Positions 1 to 7,833 of a DNA stretch of 64,000 nucleotides are shown piece by piece; positions within the stretch are counted from its first letter, which is position 1; each line of letters starts with the position of its first letter. The notes under the pieces are model-generated. The model was not told the origin of the DNA and made no database searches. It saw nothing but the letters and a program-made list of their open reading frames with translations. Source of the stretch: CADEDV01 sp964437415 (lineage in GTDB: Bacteria; Bacteroidota; Bacteroidia; Chitinophagales; Chitinophagaceae); NCBI GenBank assembly GCA_964437415.1, contig CAYTGN010000001.1, positions 186,001 to 250,000 on the forward strand, read 5' to 3'. The translations under genes were made by a program, and so were the position numbers.

Positions 1-1017
1 GCCAAGCGCTTCTCTCCATTTGCTGAATATAAGTTTGTTGGCGATAGCTAATTGCATATTATACCACCAACCCTGTTTTTTGTTGATCTCAAATTTTTTA
101 CCCACTTCGATGGCCCAATAAAAAAGTTTTCGTTTTATCCCGGTGAGGGTGGCGCCTTTCGCCATAATGCGTTCATACACTTTTTCCAGCAGGCGGGGAA
201 CGGTGGTGAAGAGCGCCGGTTTCACTTCCCGGAGATTGTCACCTACTGTTTCAAGGCTTTCTGCATAATAAATGCTGATGCCTGTGTACAGGTATATGTA
301 AGTGACCATTCTTTCAAAAATGTGATTGAGTGGTAAAAAGCTGAGGGCTCTTTCCCTGGAAACACCGATGTCATCAAAACATTCACGGGAATCCATCACA
401 TTGCTCAGGATGTTTCTATGCGAAAGCATCACACCTTTGGGAGTGCCGGTAGTGCCGGATGTGTAGATGATCGTGGCCAGGTCTTCATACTTCACTTTAT
501 CTGATGCCTCTTTGATCTTTGCCGCTTTTTCGGGAGTCACTTCCACCAGTATGTCTTTCCAGTGTTTTGCGTTGGCAACATGTTCAAATGAATATACTTC
601 CCTTACGGATGGTATATTACTCCTGATGCTGGCTACTTTATGATACAGTTCTTCATCGTTTACAAAAACCAATTTCACCTGCGCATCATTGAGGATGAAC
701 TGGAGATCACTGACACTGATGGTAGGGTAGATGGGTGTCAGTACGGCCCCTGTTTGCTGAACAGCAAGGTCGAGAAATATCCATTCCGGCCTGTTCTTGC
801 TCAGTACAGCAATCTTGTCCCGGCCTTCAATGCTCATGTCATTGCCACCGATGCCCAGCGACTGCAAGCCGGCACTCAACTGGTTTACGATCTGCTGCAC
901 CTGTTTGCTGCTGTAAGTTTTCCACTGGCCGCCTTCTTTTGCAGCCAGCATCGCATCCAGCGGAAAATTGGTTAACTGGTATTCAATGCAATCAAATAAA
1001 CGGCGGGGTTCTGTCAT
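1..1017 (-). CDS. Long-chain acyl-CoA synthetase (AMP-forming), 3' end cut by window edge
   Basis: This is the N-terminal 339 residues of an AMP-forming fatty-acid CoA ligase, which adenylates a fatty acid and transfers it to CoA. It starts at the ATG at 1017 and reads without a stop to base 1. The P-loop-like AMP-binding motif YTSGTTGTPKGVMLSH is visible around residue 180, followed by LPLNHIFER and TVPRLLEKVYERI, which are typical of the long-chain FadD/ACSL group (FAA1-like) and not of acetyl-CoA synthetase. The C-terminal catalytic half lies outside the window. The class is secure; the exact substrate chain length cannot be read from the sequence. Confidence 0.92.
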   Translation of the reverse strand, partial: MTEPRRLFDCIEYQLTNFPLDAMLAAKEGGQWKTYSSKQVQQIVNQLSAGLQSLGIGGNDMSIEGRDKIAVLSKNRPEWIFLDLAVQQTGAVLTPIYPTISVSDLQFILNDAQVKLVFVNDEELYHKVASIRSNIPSVREVYSFEHVANAKHWKDILVEVTPEKAAKIKEASDKVKYEDLATIIYTSGTTGTPKGVMLSHRNILSNVMDSRECFDDIGVSRERALSFLPLNHIFERMVTYIYLYTGISIYYAESLETVGDNLREVKPALFTTVPRLLEKVYERIMAKGATLTGIKRKLFYWAIEVGKKFEINKKQGWWYNMQLAIANKLIFSKWREALG

Positions 1018-1086
1018 GTCGCAATCGTTTTAATCAGACCTGAAAATGAATTTGTTCAGAGAAACAATTTAGGCAAAAATGAAAAC

Positions 1087-1121
1087 ATAAAAAAACCTCC
1101 CCGTGGTTGCGAAGAGGTTTT
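1087..1121 (-). terminator. Rho-independent terminator after the TPR gene
   Basis: Inverted repeat AAACCTC (1093-1099) / GAGGTTT (1114-1120). Read on the minus strand, the stem is followed by a run of seven T (1089-1095). It lies just past the stop of the minus-strand TPR gene and before the acyl-CoA synthetase, so those two genes are probably separate transcription units. Confidence 0.7.
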
Positions 1122-1138
1122 GATATATATTAAAAAGA

Positions 1139-2158
1139 TCAATTCACCTGGTAATACTGTCCCGGAGGCATTTTAAAAACCCGGTTGCGCTGGAAATTGG
1201 TAAAGCTGCTGTATTCCTCTGCATGTGTTTTGGTCCAGTTGTCATAGGCAGCCAGGTTTTCAACCGGGCCAAACAACCATTGATTATAGGCTTCAAACAT
1301 CCCTTCCTGCAGCAACTGCCGATGAAAATCGAATAACCGGAACGGGTATTTAGCTGCCTGATTGCCGCCAAACCAGTCGAGAATGAAACGGGAGCGGATC
1401 ATGATGAGTGTTTCTGTGCTGATGCCTTTTGAAGCCAGGGAAGATACCTTGCTCATGGAACCGAGAAAAGCTTTGGCAAATTCGCTTTTGTTTTTTTCTT
1501 CTCCTTTCAGCAGGTCGGCCTCCACAAAAAGTTTTTCTTTGTAACCCTGCAATAGTAATTCTTTCATGGCAGCGCCTCTTTCGCTCAGGCTTTCCATGTT
1601 CACAAATATTTCACCATAGAGAAGCCCCCATACTTTATCCTTTGTGTAAAAATAAAACAGGGCTGCATTGTAATAATTGCCACCGTATCCGGGATCCACT
1701 TCGATGCCTTTTTCCCAGTAACCGATGGCGCTGTAATCTTTTTTGGCCCATAACAGTTCGCCATATTCGCTGTACAGTGCGCCGCTGCGGGGAAATTTTT
1801 TCAAAGCTTTTTTATACAGCTTATCACATTCCTTCACTTCTTCCAGCGCCTTATACACATTGCCGGCAACCTGGAAGGTCATCACATCGGCATCATCCCG
1901 GTCAATCAAAACTTTCACCCCTTCCACTGCTTTGGCATAATCTTTTTTGAAATAATAGCACTGCACCAGGTCTTTCTGCATTTCTAAACTTTTCTTGTCC
2001 TGTTGCAGGGCCCTGTTCAGGATGATGATGGCATTGTCAAAATCACCTGACATCATAAATGTCCGGGCCGTCTGGTGCATCGTTTTCGGATCATCCGGCT
2101 GTGCGAAGACAGAAAATGAAAAGATCAGGGAGAGGAATAAGGCAACATAAATCTTCAT
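1139..2158 (-). CDS. Secreted tetratricopeptide-repeat protein
   Basis: 339 residues. It starts with a clear signal peptide (MKIYVALFLSLIFSFSVFAQ, cleavage after residue ~20), so the protein is periplasmic or outer-membrane associated. Residues ~25-170 form about four TPR-like helical repeats (for example GDFDNAIIILNRALQ, KDYAKAVEGVKVLI and KKDYSAIGYWEKGIEVDP). The rest is helical without a recognisable motif. TPR proteins are protein-protein scaffolds; no catalytic motif is seen and no specific partner can be named. Neighbours give no functional clue. Confidence 0.8.
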   Translation of the reverse strand: MKIYVALFLSLIFSFSVFAQPDDPKTMHQTARTFMMSGDFDNAIIILNRALQQDKKSLEMQKDLVQCYYFKKDYAKAVEGVKVLIDRDDADVMTFQVAGNVYKALEEVKECDKLYKKALKKFPRSGALYSEYGELLWAKKDYSAIGYWEKGIEVDPGYGGNYYNAALFYFYTKDKVWGLLYGEIFVNMESLSERGAAMKELLLQGYKEKLFVEADLLKGEEKNKSEFAKAFLGSMSKVSSLASKGISTETLIMIRSRFILDWFGGNQAAKYPFRLFDFHRQLLQEGMFEAYNQWLFGPVENLAAYDNWTKTHAEEYSSFTNFQRNRVFKMPPGQYYQVN

Positions 2159-2238
2159 AATGCAATATTAAACAGCAAGAGACGCTTTGATAAACGTCTC
2201 GGGTGCAAAATAACAAATATTTGGCCAGAGTTAGGAAG

Positions 2239-2300
2239 TGAACGCTGATGACACTGATTTATAAGATTTTCACGGATATGATCTGTGTTGATCCGTGTTC
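2239..2300. repeat. Dispersed intergenic repeat (GATCTGTGTT-type)
   Basis: This non-coding stretch between the TPR gene and the DUF1015 gene carries near-identical 10-mers GATCTGTGTT (2280-2289) and GATCCGTGTT (2290-2299), preceded by CTGATGACACTGAT, itself internally repetitive. From memory, sequences of this style recur between genes in many Bacteroidota genomes; I cannot count copies from one window. Confidence 0.45.
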
Positions 2301-2302
2301 CC

Positions 2303-3526
2303 TTAAATCAAATGTGTCAACAGCCCGTCTCTTAGTTTAGGCTCAAACCAGGTGCTTTTGGGCGGCATCACATTACCACTGTCTGCAATATCAAACAGTT
2401 GCCCGATGCTGACAGGATATATACTGAAAGCCACTTTCATTTCGCCGCTGTCCACTCTTTTTTCTAATTCTTTCAATCCCCTGATGCCGCCGACAAAATC
2501 AATCCGCTTGTCCGTACGCTGGTCTTTGATGTCGAGTAACTTGTTCAGGATATTATTGGAAAGAATGGTCACATCCAACACACCGATGGGGTCTTCTGTC
2601 CAGGTGCCCTTTCTGGCTGTGAGAATATACCATTGTTTATTCAGGTACATACCAAACTCATGCGGTTGAGCCGGTTTCACAGGCACAGGACTCAGGGTGA
2701 TCATAAAATCATCCTGCAAAGCGCCGATGAATTCAGCAGCATCATCGTAATCGTCAAGATCTTTTACCACACGGTTATAATCGAGAATCACTAATTCGCT
2801 GGCGGGAAAGATGGTAGTGAGAAAATATTTTGCGTCCATGCTTCCGGGCAATGCTTTGCTCACTTTGGCAGCCGATGCAGCCCGGTGATGCCCGTCGGCA
2901 ATATAAGTAGCCGGTACTTTTTCGCTGAACAATGCGCTGATATGCTGATTGACGCCGTCAATATCAATTACCCACACCGTATGCTGAATGCCGTCACTGG
3001 CGGTGAAGTCATAAACAGGGGTTACTGTTTTCTTCCATTCATTAATAATGTCGTTCACTTCTTTCACATCGCGGTAAGCCAGAAACACATTTCCTGTTTG
3101 TGCCCGGATGGTTTGCATATGGTCAATCCGGTCTTTTTCTTTTTCCGGCCGGGTGAATTCATGTTTCTTGATCACATCGTTGAAATAGTCCTGTACGGAT
3201 GAAGCACAGACCAGGCCTGTTTGCGACCGCCCATCCATGACCAGTTGATAGATATAATAGCAGGGCTTTTCTTCTTTGAAAAGAATGCCGTCAGCGATAA
3301 ATTTTTCTAAATTCTCTTTTGCCTTCTGGTAAACAGTCGGGTTGTGGATGTCAATATCTTCGGGCAGGTCTATCTCTGATTTGGTGACATGCAGAAAGGA
3401 AAGCGGATTTTCTTTTGCTTCTTCTTTTGCTTCCTGTGAGTTCAGTACATCATAGGGTCTTGAAGCGACTTTTTCTGAAAACTCAGGCTTTGGACGCAGG
3501 GCCTGGAAGGGTTTGATGGTTGCCAT
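2303..3526 (-). CDS. DUF1015 family protein (COG4198), serine-pathway neighbour
   Basis: 407 residues, cytosolic, no signal peptide. The N-terminus (IKPFQALRPKPE ... SRPYDVLNSQEA) and the central motif YIADGHHRAASA (~residue 210) are hallmarks of the DUF1015 family. The family often lies next to serC and serA in Bacteroidota; here serC is two genes upstream on the same strand. The DGHHR motif resembles the motif of ParB-fold serine kinases (SerK type), so a role in free-serine or phosphoserine metabolism is a reasonable inference, but no activity is proven by the sequence. The ATG at 3526 is supported by the conserved start of the family. Confidence 0.85.
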   Translation of the reverse strand: MATIKPFQALRPKPEFSEKVASRPYDVLNSQEAKEEAKENPLSFLHVTKSEIDLPEDIDIHNPTVYQKAKENLEKFIADGILFKEEKPCYYIYQLVMDGRSQTGLVCASSVQDYFNDVIKKHEFTRPEKEKDRIDHMQTIRAQTGNVFLAYRDVKEVNDIINEWKKTVTPVYDFTASDGIQHTVWVIDIDGVNQHISALFSEKVPATYIADGHHRAASAAKVSKALPGSMDAKYFLTTIFPASELVILDYNRVVKDLDDYDDAAEFIGALQDDFMITLSPVPVKPAQPHEFGMYLNKQWYILTARKGTWTEDPIGVLDVTILSNNILNKLLDIKDQRTDKRIDFVGGIRGLKELEKRVDSGEMKVAFSIYPVSIGQLFDIADSGNVMPPKSTWFEPKLRDGLLTHLI

Positions 3527-3553
3527 GCGGCAAATATCAAGAATTTTGAGAAC

Positions 3554-4168
3554 TTAAAACCTGTAGCCGGCTTTTAATCCGATCAGTGTATTAATGTCAC
3601 CATTGGTATAACTGTGGAAATCCACTCTTGAACCGATTAGTATTCTCCTGAAGGCCCATTCGTAACCTGTCGAGATGCGATAGCCAAAAAGCACCTTATT
3701 AATATATTCCAGGTATGAACGACGCACACTACTTTGAGTTACCGGGTCTACAATGTATGTCGCTTGAAATTCACGGTTCTGATTTGAGTAACCAACGGCA
3801 ACACCTGCGGACACATTTATCCCTTTTGCGAACGTTTTGGAAAAAGGGAAATAAGTTATTTTGGGGATAAGCACAATATTGGTTGTGCTATGATATGTTT
3901 TGGCGAAGAATTCGTCTGGTGTAGGATTGATTACTTTTGGTTCTTTATCTCCATTTTCAAATCCCAATTCAAAACCGATTGAGAAATGTTTTAAAAGAGC
4001 TTTTAATGAGTTTAATCGCTTTGCGTATTCAATATTCGCAGCATAGCCAAAGAAATCACCAGTGCCAAAGCTGACTCTGCCAGCAGCAAGAGATATGACA
4101 TTGTTTTTCTGGCTTAAAGATGTAAGAGAAAATAGAAAACAAGGAAGAACGATAAAAAATTTTCTCAT
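3554..4168 (-). CDS. Small outer-membrane beta-barrel protein
   Basis: 204 residues with a signal peptide (MRKFFIVLPCFLFSLTSLSQ). The mature part alternates hydrophobic and polar residues in short strands (ISLAAGRVSFGTGDFFGYAANIEY; SAGVAVGYSN; LFGYRISTGYEW; LIGSRVDFHSY) and ends in a terminal Phe (GLKAGYRF), the signature of porin-like barrels recognised by BamA. About eight to ten strands fit the length. No function can be assigned. It sits between serC and the DUF1015 gene on the same strand (gaps of 36 and 27 bp), so it is probably co-transcribed with them, which is odd for a barrel protein. Confidence 0.75.
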   Translation of the reverse strand: MRKFFIVLPCFLFSLTSLSQKNNVISLAAGRVSFGTGDFFGYAANIEYAKRLNSLKALLKHFSIGFELGFENGDKEPKVINPTPDEFFAKTYHSTTNIVLIPKITYFPFSKTFAKGINVSAGVAVGYSNQNREFQATYIVDPVTQSSVRRSYLEYINKVLFGYRISTGYEWAFRRILIGSRVDFHSYTNGDINTLIGLKAGYRF

Positions 4169-4204
4169 GGCTAAGGGTTGGTTTATTTCTTCTTGAAAAT
4201 CAGA

Positions 4205-5296
4205 TTAGGCCCTACGTTGTGCAAAATCTCTCATCAGTTCCGTCAGGACTTTCACACTGTCAATAGACAATGCATTATACATAGACACCCGGAAGCCGCC
4301 CACGCTGCGGTGTCCTTTCACGCCGATCATGCCATTGGCTTTGCACTCTTCCAAAAACTGTTTTTCCAATTCAGCATCTTCCATGACGAACACGGCGTTC
4401 ATTTTGCTGCGGTCTTCTTTGGCGACAGGTCCTTTGAAAAGGGGCAGGCTGTCTAATGTATCATAAAACAATTTTGCCTTGGCATTATTTCTTGCTTCCA
4501 TCACGGCTACACCTCCTTGTTCTTTTAACCACCGTAACGTTAGCATGGCCACATACACAGCAAACACTGGCGGTGTATTCAGCATACTGCCTTCTTTGAT
4601 ATGGTTGCGGTAGTCCAGCATGGAAGGGATGGCACGGGTCACTTTGCCCAGTATGTTTTTATTGATGACGACAAGGTTCACACCTGCAGCTCCCATATTT
4701 TTTTGTGCCCCGGCATAGATGAGGTCAAACTTATTGAAATCAAGCACCCGGCTCAGGATGTCGCTGCTCATATCGGCTACGAGAGATACGCCACAGTCAT
4801 AAGGCATTTGATGCCATTGCGTACCGGCAATGGTTTCATTGCTGGTGATATGCAGGTAAGCGGATGTCGGACTTACGCTGAGTTCTTTAGGAATACTTGT
4901 ATAGTTGGTTTCTTTGGCAGAACCGCTGATCTCCACATGGCCAAACAGTTTGGCTTCTTTGATGGCTTTGCCGGACCAGGTGCCTGTTTCTGTGTATGAA
5001 GCAATATCATTTTCATTCAGCAGGTTCATCGGTATCTGCATGAACTGCGTCGTGGCGCCGCCGTGCAGAAATAATACTTCATGGTCGTCATCCAGTTGCA
5101 TCAGTTCTTTTACCAATGCCCTTGCTTCATCCATCACTACCTGGAAGAGGGGAGTACGATGGCCTATCTCTAAAATGGACAGACCGCTGTTATTAAAATT
5201 CAGTATCGCTTCGCTGGCCTGCTGAAAAACTTCTTTGGGAAGTATGGAAGGACCGGCGTTAAAATTGTGTAAGACCGTTTTCTCTGTTATCGTCAT
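4205..5296 (-). CDS. serC: 3-phosphoserine/phosphohydroxythreonine aminotransferase
   Basis: 363 residues, the usual length for SerC, a PLP-dependent class V aminotransferase that makes phosphoserine from 3-phosphohydroxypyruvate and also serves PLP synthesis. The start HNFNAGPSILPKEVFQQA, the GGATTQF loop (~residue 80), the PLP lysine in IYAGAQKNMGAAG (~200) and the C-terminal GHRSVGGFRVSMYNA are all diagnostic. A -7 box lies just upstream at 5321-5314. A second SerC-dependent PLP gene, pdxA, is far away at 41.1 kb. Confidence 0.97.
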   Translation of the reverse strand: MTITEKTVLHNFNAGPSILPKEVFQQASEAILNFNNSGLSILEIGHRTPLFQVVMDEARALVKELMQLDDDHEVLFLHGGATTQFMQIPMNLLNENDIASYTETGTWSGKAIKEAKLFGHVEISGSAKETNYTSIPKELSVSPTSAYLHITSNETIAGTQWHQMPYDCGVSLVADMSSDILSRVLDFNKFDLIYAGAQKNMGAAGVNLVVINKNILGKVTRAIPSMLDYRNHIKEGSMLNTPPVFAVYVAMLTLRWLKEQGGVAVMEARNNAKAKLFYDTLDSLPLFKGPVAKEDRSKMNAVFVMEDAELEKQFLEECKANGMIGVKGHRSVGGFRVSMYNALSIDSVKVLTELMRDFAQRRA

Positions 5297-5313
5297 ATGC
5301 TTAATAGAAGGGG

Positions 5314-5321
5314 CAAAGATA
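5314..5321 (-). promoter_or_regulatory. Bacteroidota -7 box for serC
   Basis: The minus-strand sequence is TATCTTTG, an exact match to TAnnTTTG. It ends 17 nt before the serC ATG, predicting a very short leader. No good -33 TTTG is seen because the repeat at 5328-5402 occupies that position. Confidence 0.5.
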
Positions 5322-5327
5322 AGTTTC

Positions 5328-5402
5328 TGGTTGCTGGTTTTTAGTTACCGGTTATGGAAGCTTCGATCTGGTGAGTAGCCAGTGACAAGCAACCAGCAAC
5401 CA
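5328..5402. repeat. Intergenic element with 12-bp perfect inverted repeat
   Basis: TGGTTGCTGGTT (5328-5339) and AACCAGCAACCA (5391-5402) are perfect reverse complements flanking 51 bp. The arms are themselves tandem-like (CCAGCAA units). The element fills nearly the whole gap between serC and the phospholipase gene. It has no T-run and does not look like a terminator; a dispersed palindromic element is more likely. Confidence 0.55.
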
Positions 5403-5410
5403 GCAACAAC

Positions 5411-6376
5411 TTAGTCATGCTCTCTTCCTTTGATGGCTGCATTTCTCCAGGCGTTATTCAGGCCTTCAAACTCTTTGAGGTCTTCAGCGGTAAAATCTTT
5501 ATTGGAAAGTTTCGTAAGATCTGGCTGACCGGCATTTACCCATGCAGTGTACCAGAAAGAAGCCACCGCAAAAATAGATTGCCTCATTCTTCTTTCCACC
5601 ATTCCTTTGAGCCTCGCATCATAAGCCCTGGAGAAGGCAGTAGAATATTGACGGATGGTGATGCCGTTTCTTTCTTCAAACGAAAACTTCTGGTCGCCGG
5701 GAAATTGCAGGCTCAGTTCTTTTTCAAATCTCAATACTGTGTCTGCGGCTGCGGCGCTTTCCAGCACCCTTTCCCAGATAAAATCAGCAGGGTTGCGGAT
5801 AAATTCTGCTTTACCGATAAAAAAATCCCATTCTTTCTCTGCTAACAGTTCGGGAATACGGCTTTCCCAAAAACCATGGATACCTCTTTGACCGGTGAAT
5901 TGACCGTTATAATTCTTTGTGGCATGAAGCGGCACATGTGAGTCGGCAATATAATGACCAATTTCGGCGGAGTATTTTAAAATGAGAGCCTGGTTTTTTG
6001 TTTTAAATGCGTTGGTGAGCCGGTGCAACATGGTTTGCAACCACCAGGGCACAATGCCATAGGCATTTAATGTGTCTTCTGAATATTTGGCCACCGCATC
6101 TTCCCAGCGGCGGGGCAATGCTTCGTAAGGATATTCTCCATAATGGTCAAAGTCAATATAATGCCTGGGCCCTTCTTCGGGCACAGCATATCTTCTTTTG
6201 TCAGGGTCCACCGCATGTTCTTCCAGAAAGGCAATGTGTTGTTTGTAAAGAACCATCATTTCAGGCGGTAATAAAAAAACCGCATGATGATTGATCTTGC
6301 GGTGGGCATAGAAGCCCCAGCAAAAACTTTGGAGGGATAAACCGGTTAAAAAAAATAAGACAATAATTTTCTTCAT
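5411..6376 (-). CDS. Secreted zinc-dependent phospholipase C-like protein
   Basis: 321 residues from the ATG at 6376; an upstream TTG at 6394 would add six residues before the signal peptide and is less likely. The signal peptide is MKKIIVLFFLTGLSLQSFC, leaving a mature N-terminal Trp (WGFYAHRKIN). That Trp together with the His-rich motifs AHRKIN, RHYIDFDHY and HYIADSHVPLHAT matches the zinc-dependent phospholipase C / S1-P1 nuclease fold, in which three Zn ions are bound by the N-terminal Trp and several His/Asp. The Gln/Gly/His/Trp/Glu pattern after residue 165 (TGQRGIHGFWES) fits the Zn-PLC group. Substrate (phospholipid or nucleic acid) is uncertain. Confidence 0.8.
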   Translation of the reverse strand: MKKIIVLFFLTGLSLQSFCWGFYAHRKINHHAVFLLPPEMMVLYKQHIAFLEEHAVDPDKRRYAVPEEGPRHYIDFDHYGEYPYEALPRRWEDAVAKYSEDTLNAYGIVPWWLQTMLHRLTNAFKTKNQALILKYSAEIGHYIADSHVPLHATKNYNGQFTGQRGIHGFWESRIPELLAEKEWDFFIGKAEFIRNPADFIWERVLESAAAADTVLRFEKELSLQFPGDQKFSFEERNGITIRQYSTAFSRAYDARLKGMVERRMRQSIFAVASFWYTAWVNAGQPDLTKLSNKDFTAEDLKEFEGLNNAWRNAAIKGREHD

Positions 6377-6401
6377 TGTTAATGGGATTTGCAACCATCA
6401 A

Positions 6402-7028
6402 TCAATTTACCTTCTTTTTTGCTTCTGCAGCCCGTTCTGCATCCAGATCCACCACACCACCGGTCACAGCATATTTCATGGCCTCGCCTGAAGTGATGTT
6501 TTCAATTTTACGAACCCTGTTGCGGGGTAATATATACAACTGCCCGGCAAAGTTGTAAGACTGCGGCACATACACCGCCACACTTTCAGATCCCAGTTCA
6601 AACTTGCTCATTTCTTCATCGGTAAGAAAGCCGACTATCCACACATCTTCCGAAAAAACATTGGCCAAAACAGCTTTATTGAATTTTCGTTTGTCACCGG
6701 CAAAGGCCTCAAAGAAATCTTTGGTAGAGGTATAAATGAATTTGACCACAGGGGTTCTTTCCATCCAGCCGTCAAAAATGCCGAGAAAACTGCCCATGAG
6801 GAAATTGGAACTGATCCAGCCTACAAGGATGATGAAAATGATGATAAGGGCAAAACCGATCCCCGGGATGTTAATATAAGGCCGCAGGATGCCATCCACT
6901 TTTTCAAACAACCAATACAAAGCATAAGCGGTAATGCCGATCGGAGCCAGCACAATGATGCCTTGTATGAAATAGCGAAAAACTGTCCGGGCAAACGTTC
7001 TGCTTTTCAACGACTTCCTTTTAGCCAT
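6402..7028 (-). CDS. DUF502 family inner-membrane protein
   Basis: 208 residues. After a basic N-terminus there are two transmembrane helices (~residues 18-42, YFIQGIIVLAPIGITAYALY, and ~55-80, GIGFALIIIFIILVGWI), then the DUF502 signature RTPVVKFIYTSTKDFFEAF and a soluble beta-rich domain ending with VPQSYNFAGQLYILPRNRV. The family is widespread and of unknown biochemical function. The gene lies 25 bp upstream of the phospholipase-like gene on the same strand. The C-terminal tail is charged (ERAAEAKKK). Confidence 0.9.
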   Translation of the reverse strand: MAKRKSLKSRTFARTVFRYFIQGIIVLAPIGITAYALYWLFEKVDGILRPYINIPGIGFALIIIFIILVGWISSNFLMGSFLGIFDGWMERTPVVKFIYTSTKDFFEAFAGDKRKFNKAVLANVFSEDVWIVGFLTDEEMSKFELGSESVAVYVPQSYNFAGQLYILPRNRVRKIENITSGEAMKYAVTGGVVDLDAERAAEAKKKVN

Positions 7029-7144
7029 ACCTGCTGAATCAGGGTTTAAAGGTAGCGTAAAATATAGAGGAACATTTCAAAGGCTATCCGGTTGTTAACA
7101 GTTGTCAGCATTACTAATTTGTTACGAATGGCAAAAAAAACTGA

Positions 7145-7182
7145 TGGAAACTTTGGCGACGAAAAAAGTTTCCATAGTTTTG
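7145..7182 (+). promoter_or_regulatory. Promoter and putative TetR operator of the efflux operon
   Basis: A -33 TTTG (7152-7155), a 19-bp spacer and the -7 box TAGTTTTG (7175-7182) form a near-ideal Bacteroidota promoter, predicting transcription from about 7189, ~24 nt before the TetR ATG. A perfect 9-bp inverted repeat, TGGAAACTT (7145-7153) / AAGTTTCCA (7166-7174), overlaps the -33 box and ends exactly at the -7 box. That position and symmetry suit a TetR-family operator and suggest autoregulation. Confidence 0.65.
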
Positions 7183-7212
7183 CCCTCCCGATGATAATCG
7201 GAATTGTGAAAT

Positions 7213-7830
7213 ATGGAAGCAAAAGAAAGAATACTTATCAAGGCGGAAGAGTTGTTCATGCAATACGGCATCCGGTCGGTTTCGATGGATGATATTGCCA
7301 ACAGCCTGGGCATGTCGAAGAAAACAGTTTACCAGTATTATGCCGATAAGGATGAACTGGTAGACGCTGTGGTGGATGGGCATATCAACGACATCCAGCA
7401 TGATTGTGTGCAATGCCGGGAGGAGGCCAAAGATGCGGTGCATGAAATATTCATCACCATGGAACGCATTATGGAAGAGTTCAGCAACATGAACCCGATG
7501 GTGTTGTATGACCTGGAGAAATTTCATTTTAAATCCTACCAGCGGTTCAGGGATCATAAGGATAAATTCCTGGCACAGATGATCCGCAACAATATCGAGT
7601 GGGGCATCAGGGATGAATTATACCGCCCGGAGATGAATATTGATGTGATGTGCAAATTCAGGCTGGAGTCCATGATGATACCTTTTAATGTAGCATTATT
7701 TCCACCGGGTAAATATAACCTGGCCCAGCTTTCAGAAGAGATTATTCAGCATTTCGTATACGGGATGGCCACCATCAAAGGCCACAAACTGATTCAGAAG
7801 TATAACCAACAACGACAACAAAAAAACTGA
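7213..7830 (+). CDS. TetR/AcrR-family transcriptional regulator of the efflux operon
   Basis: 205 residues. The N-terminal helix-turn-helix is classical: RILIKAEELFMQYGIRSVSMDDIANSLGMSKKTVYQYYADKDELVDAV (residues ~5-52, given here only to show the layout in pieces: RILIKAEELF, SMDDIANSLGMSK, TVYQYYADKDEL). The C-terminal ligand domain is helical and not recognisable to ligand level. It is the first gene of an operon: the TolC gene starts 3 bp after its stop. By family rule it represses its own operon and is released by a substrate of the pump; the inverted repeat at 7145-7174 is the candidate site. Confidence 0.9.
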   Translation: MEAKERILIKAEELFMQYGIRSVSMDDIANSLGMSKKTVYQYYADKDELVDAVVDGHINDIQHDCVQCREEAKDAVHEIFITMERIMEEFSNMNPMVLYDLEKFHFKSYQRFRDHKDKFLAQMIRNNIEWGIRDELYRPEMNIDVMCKFRLESMMIPFNVALFPPGKYNLAQLSEEIIQHFVYGMATIKGHKLIQKYNQQRQQKN

Positions 7831-7833
7831 AAT

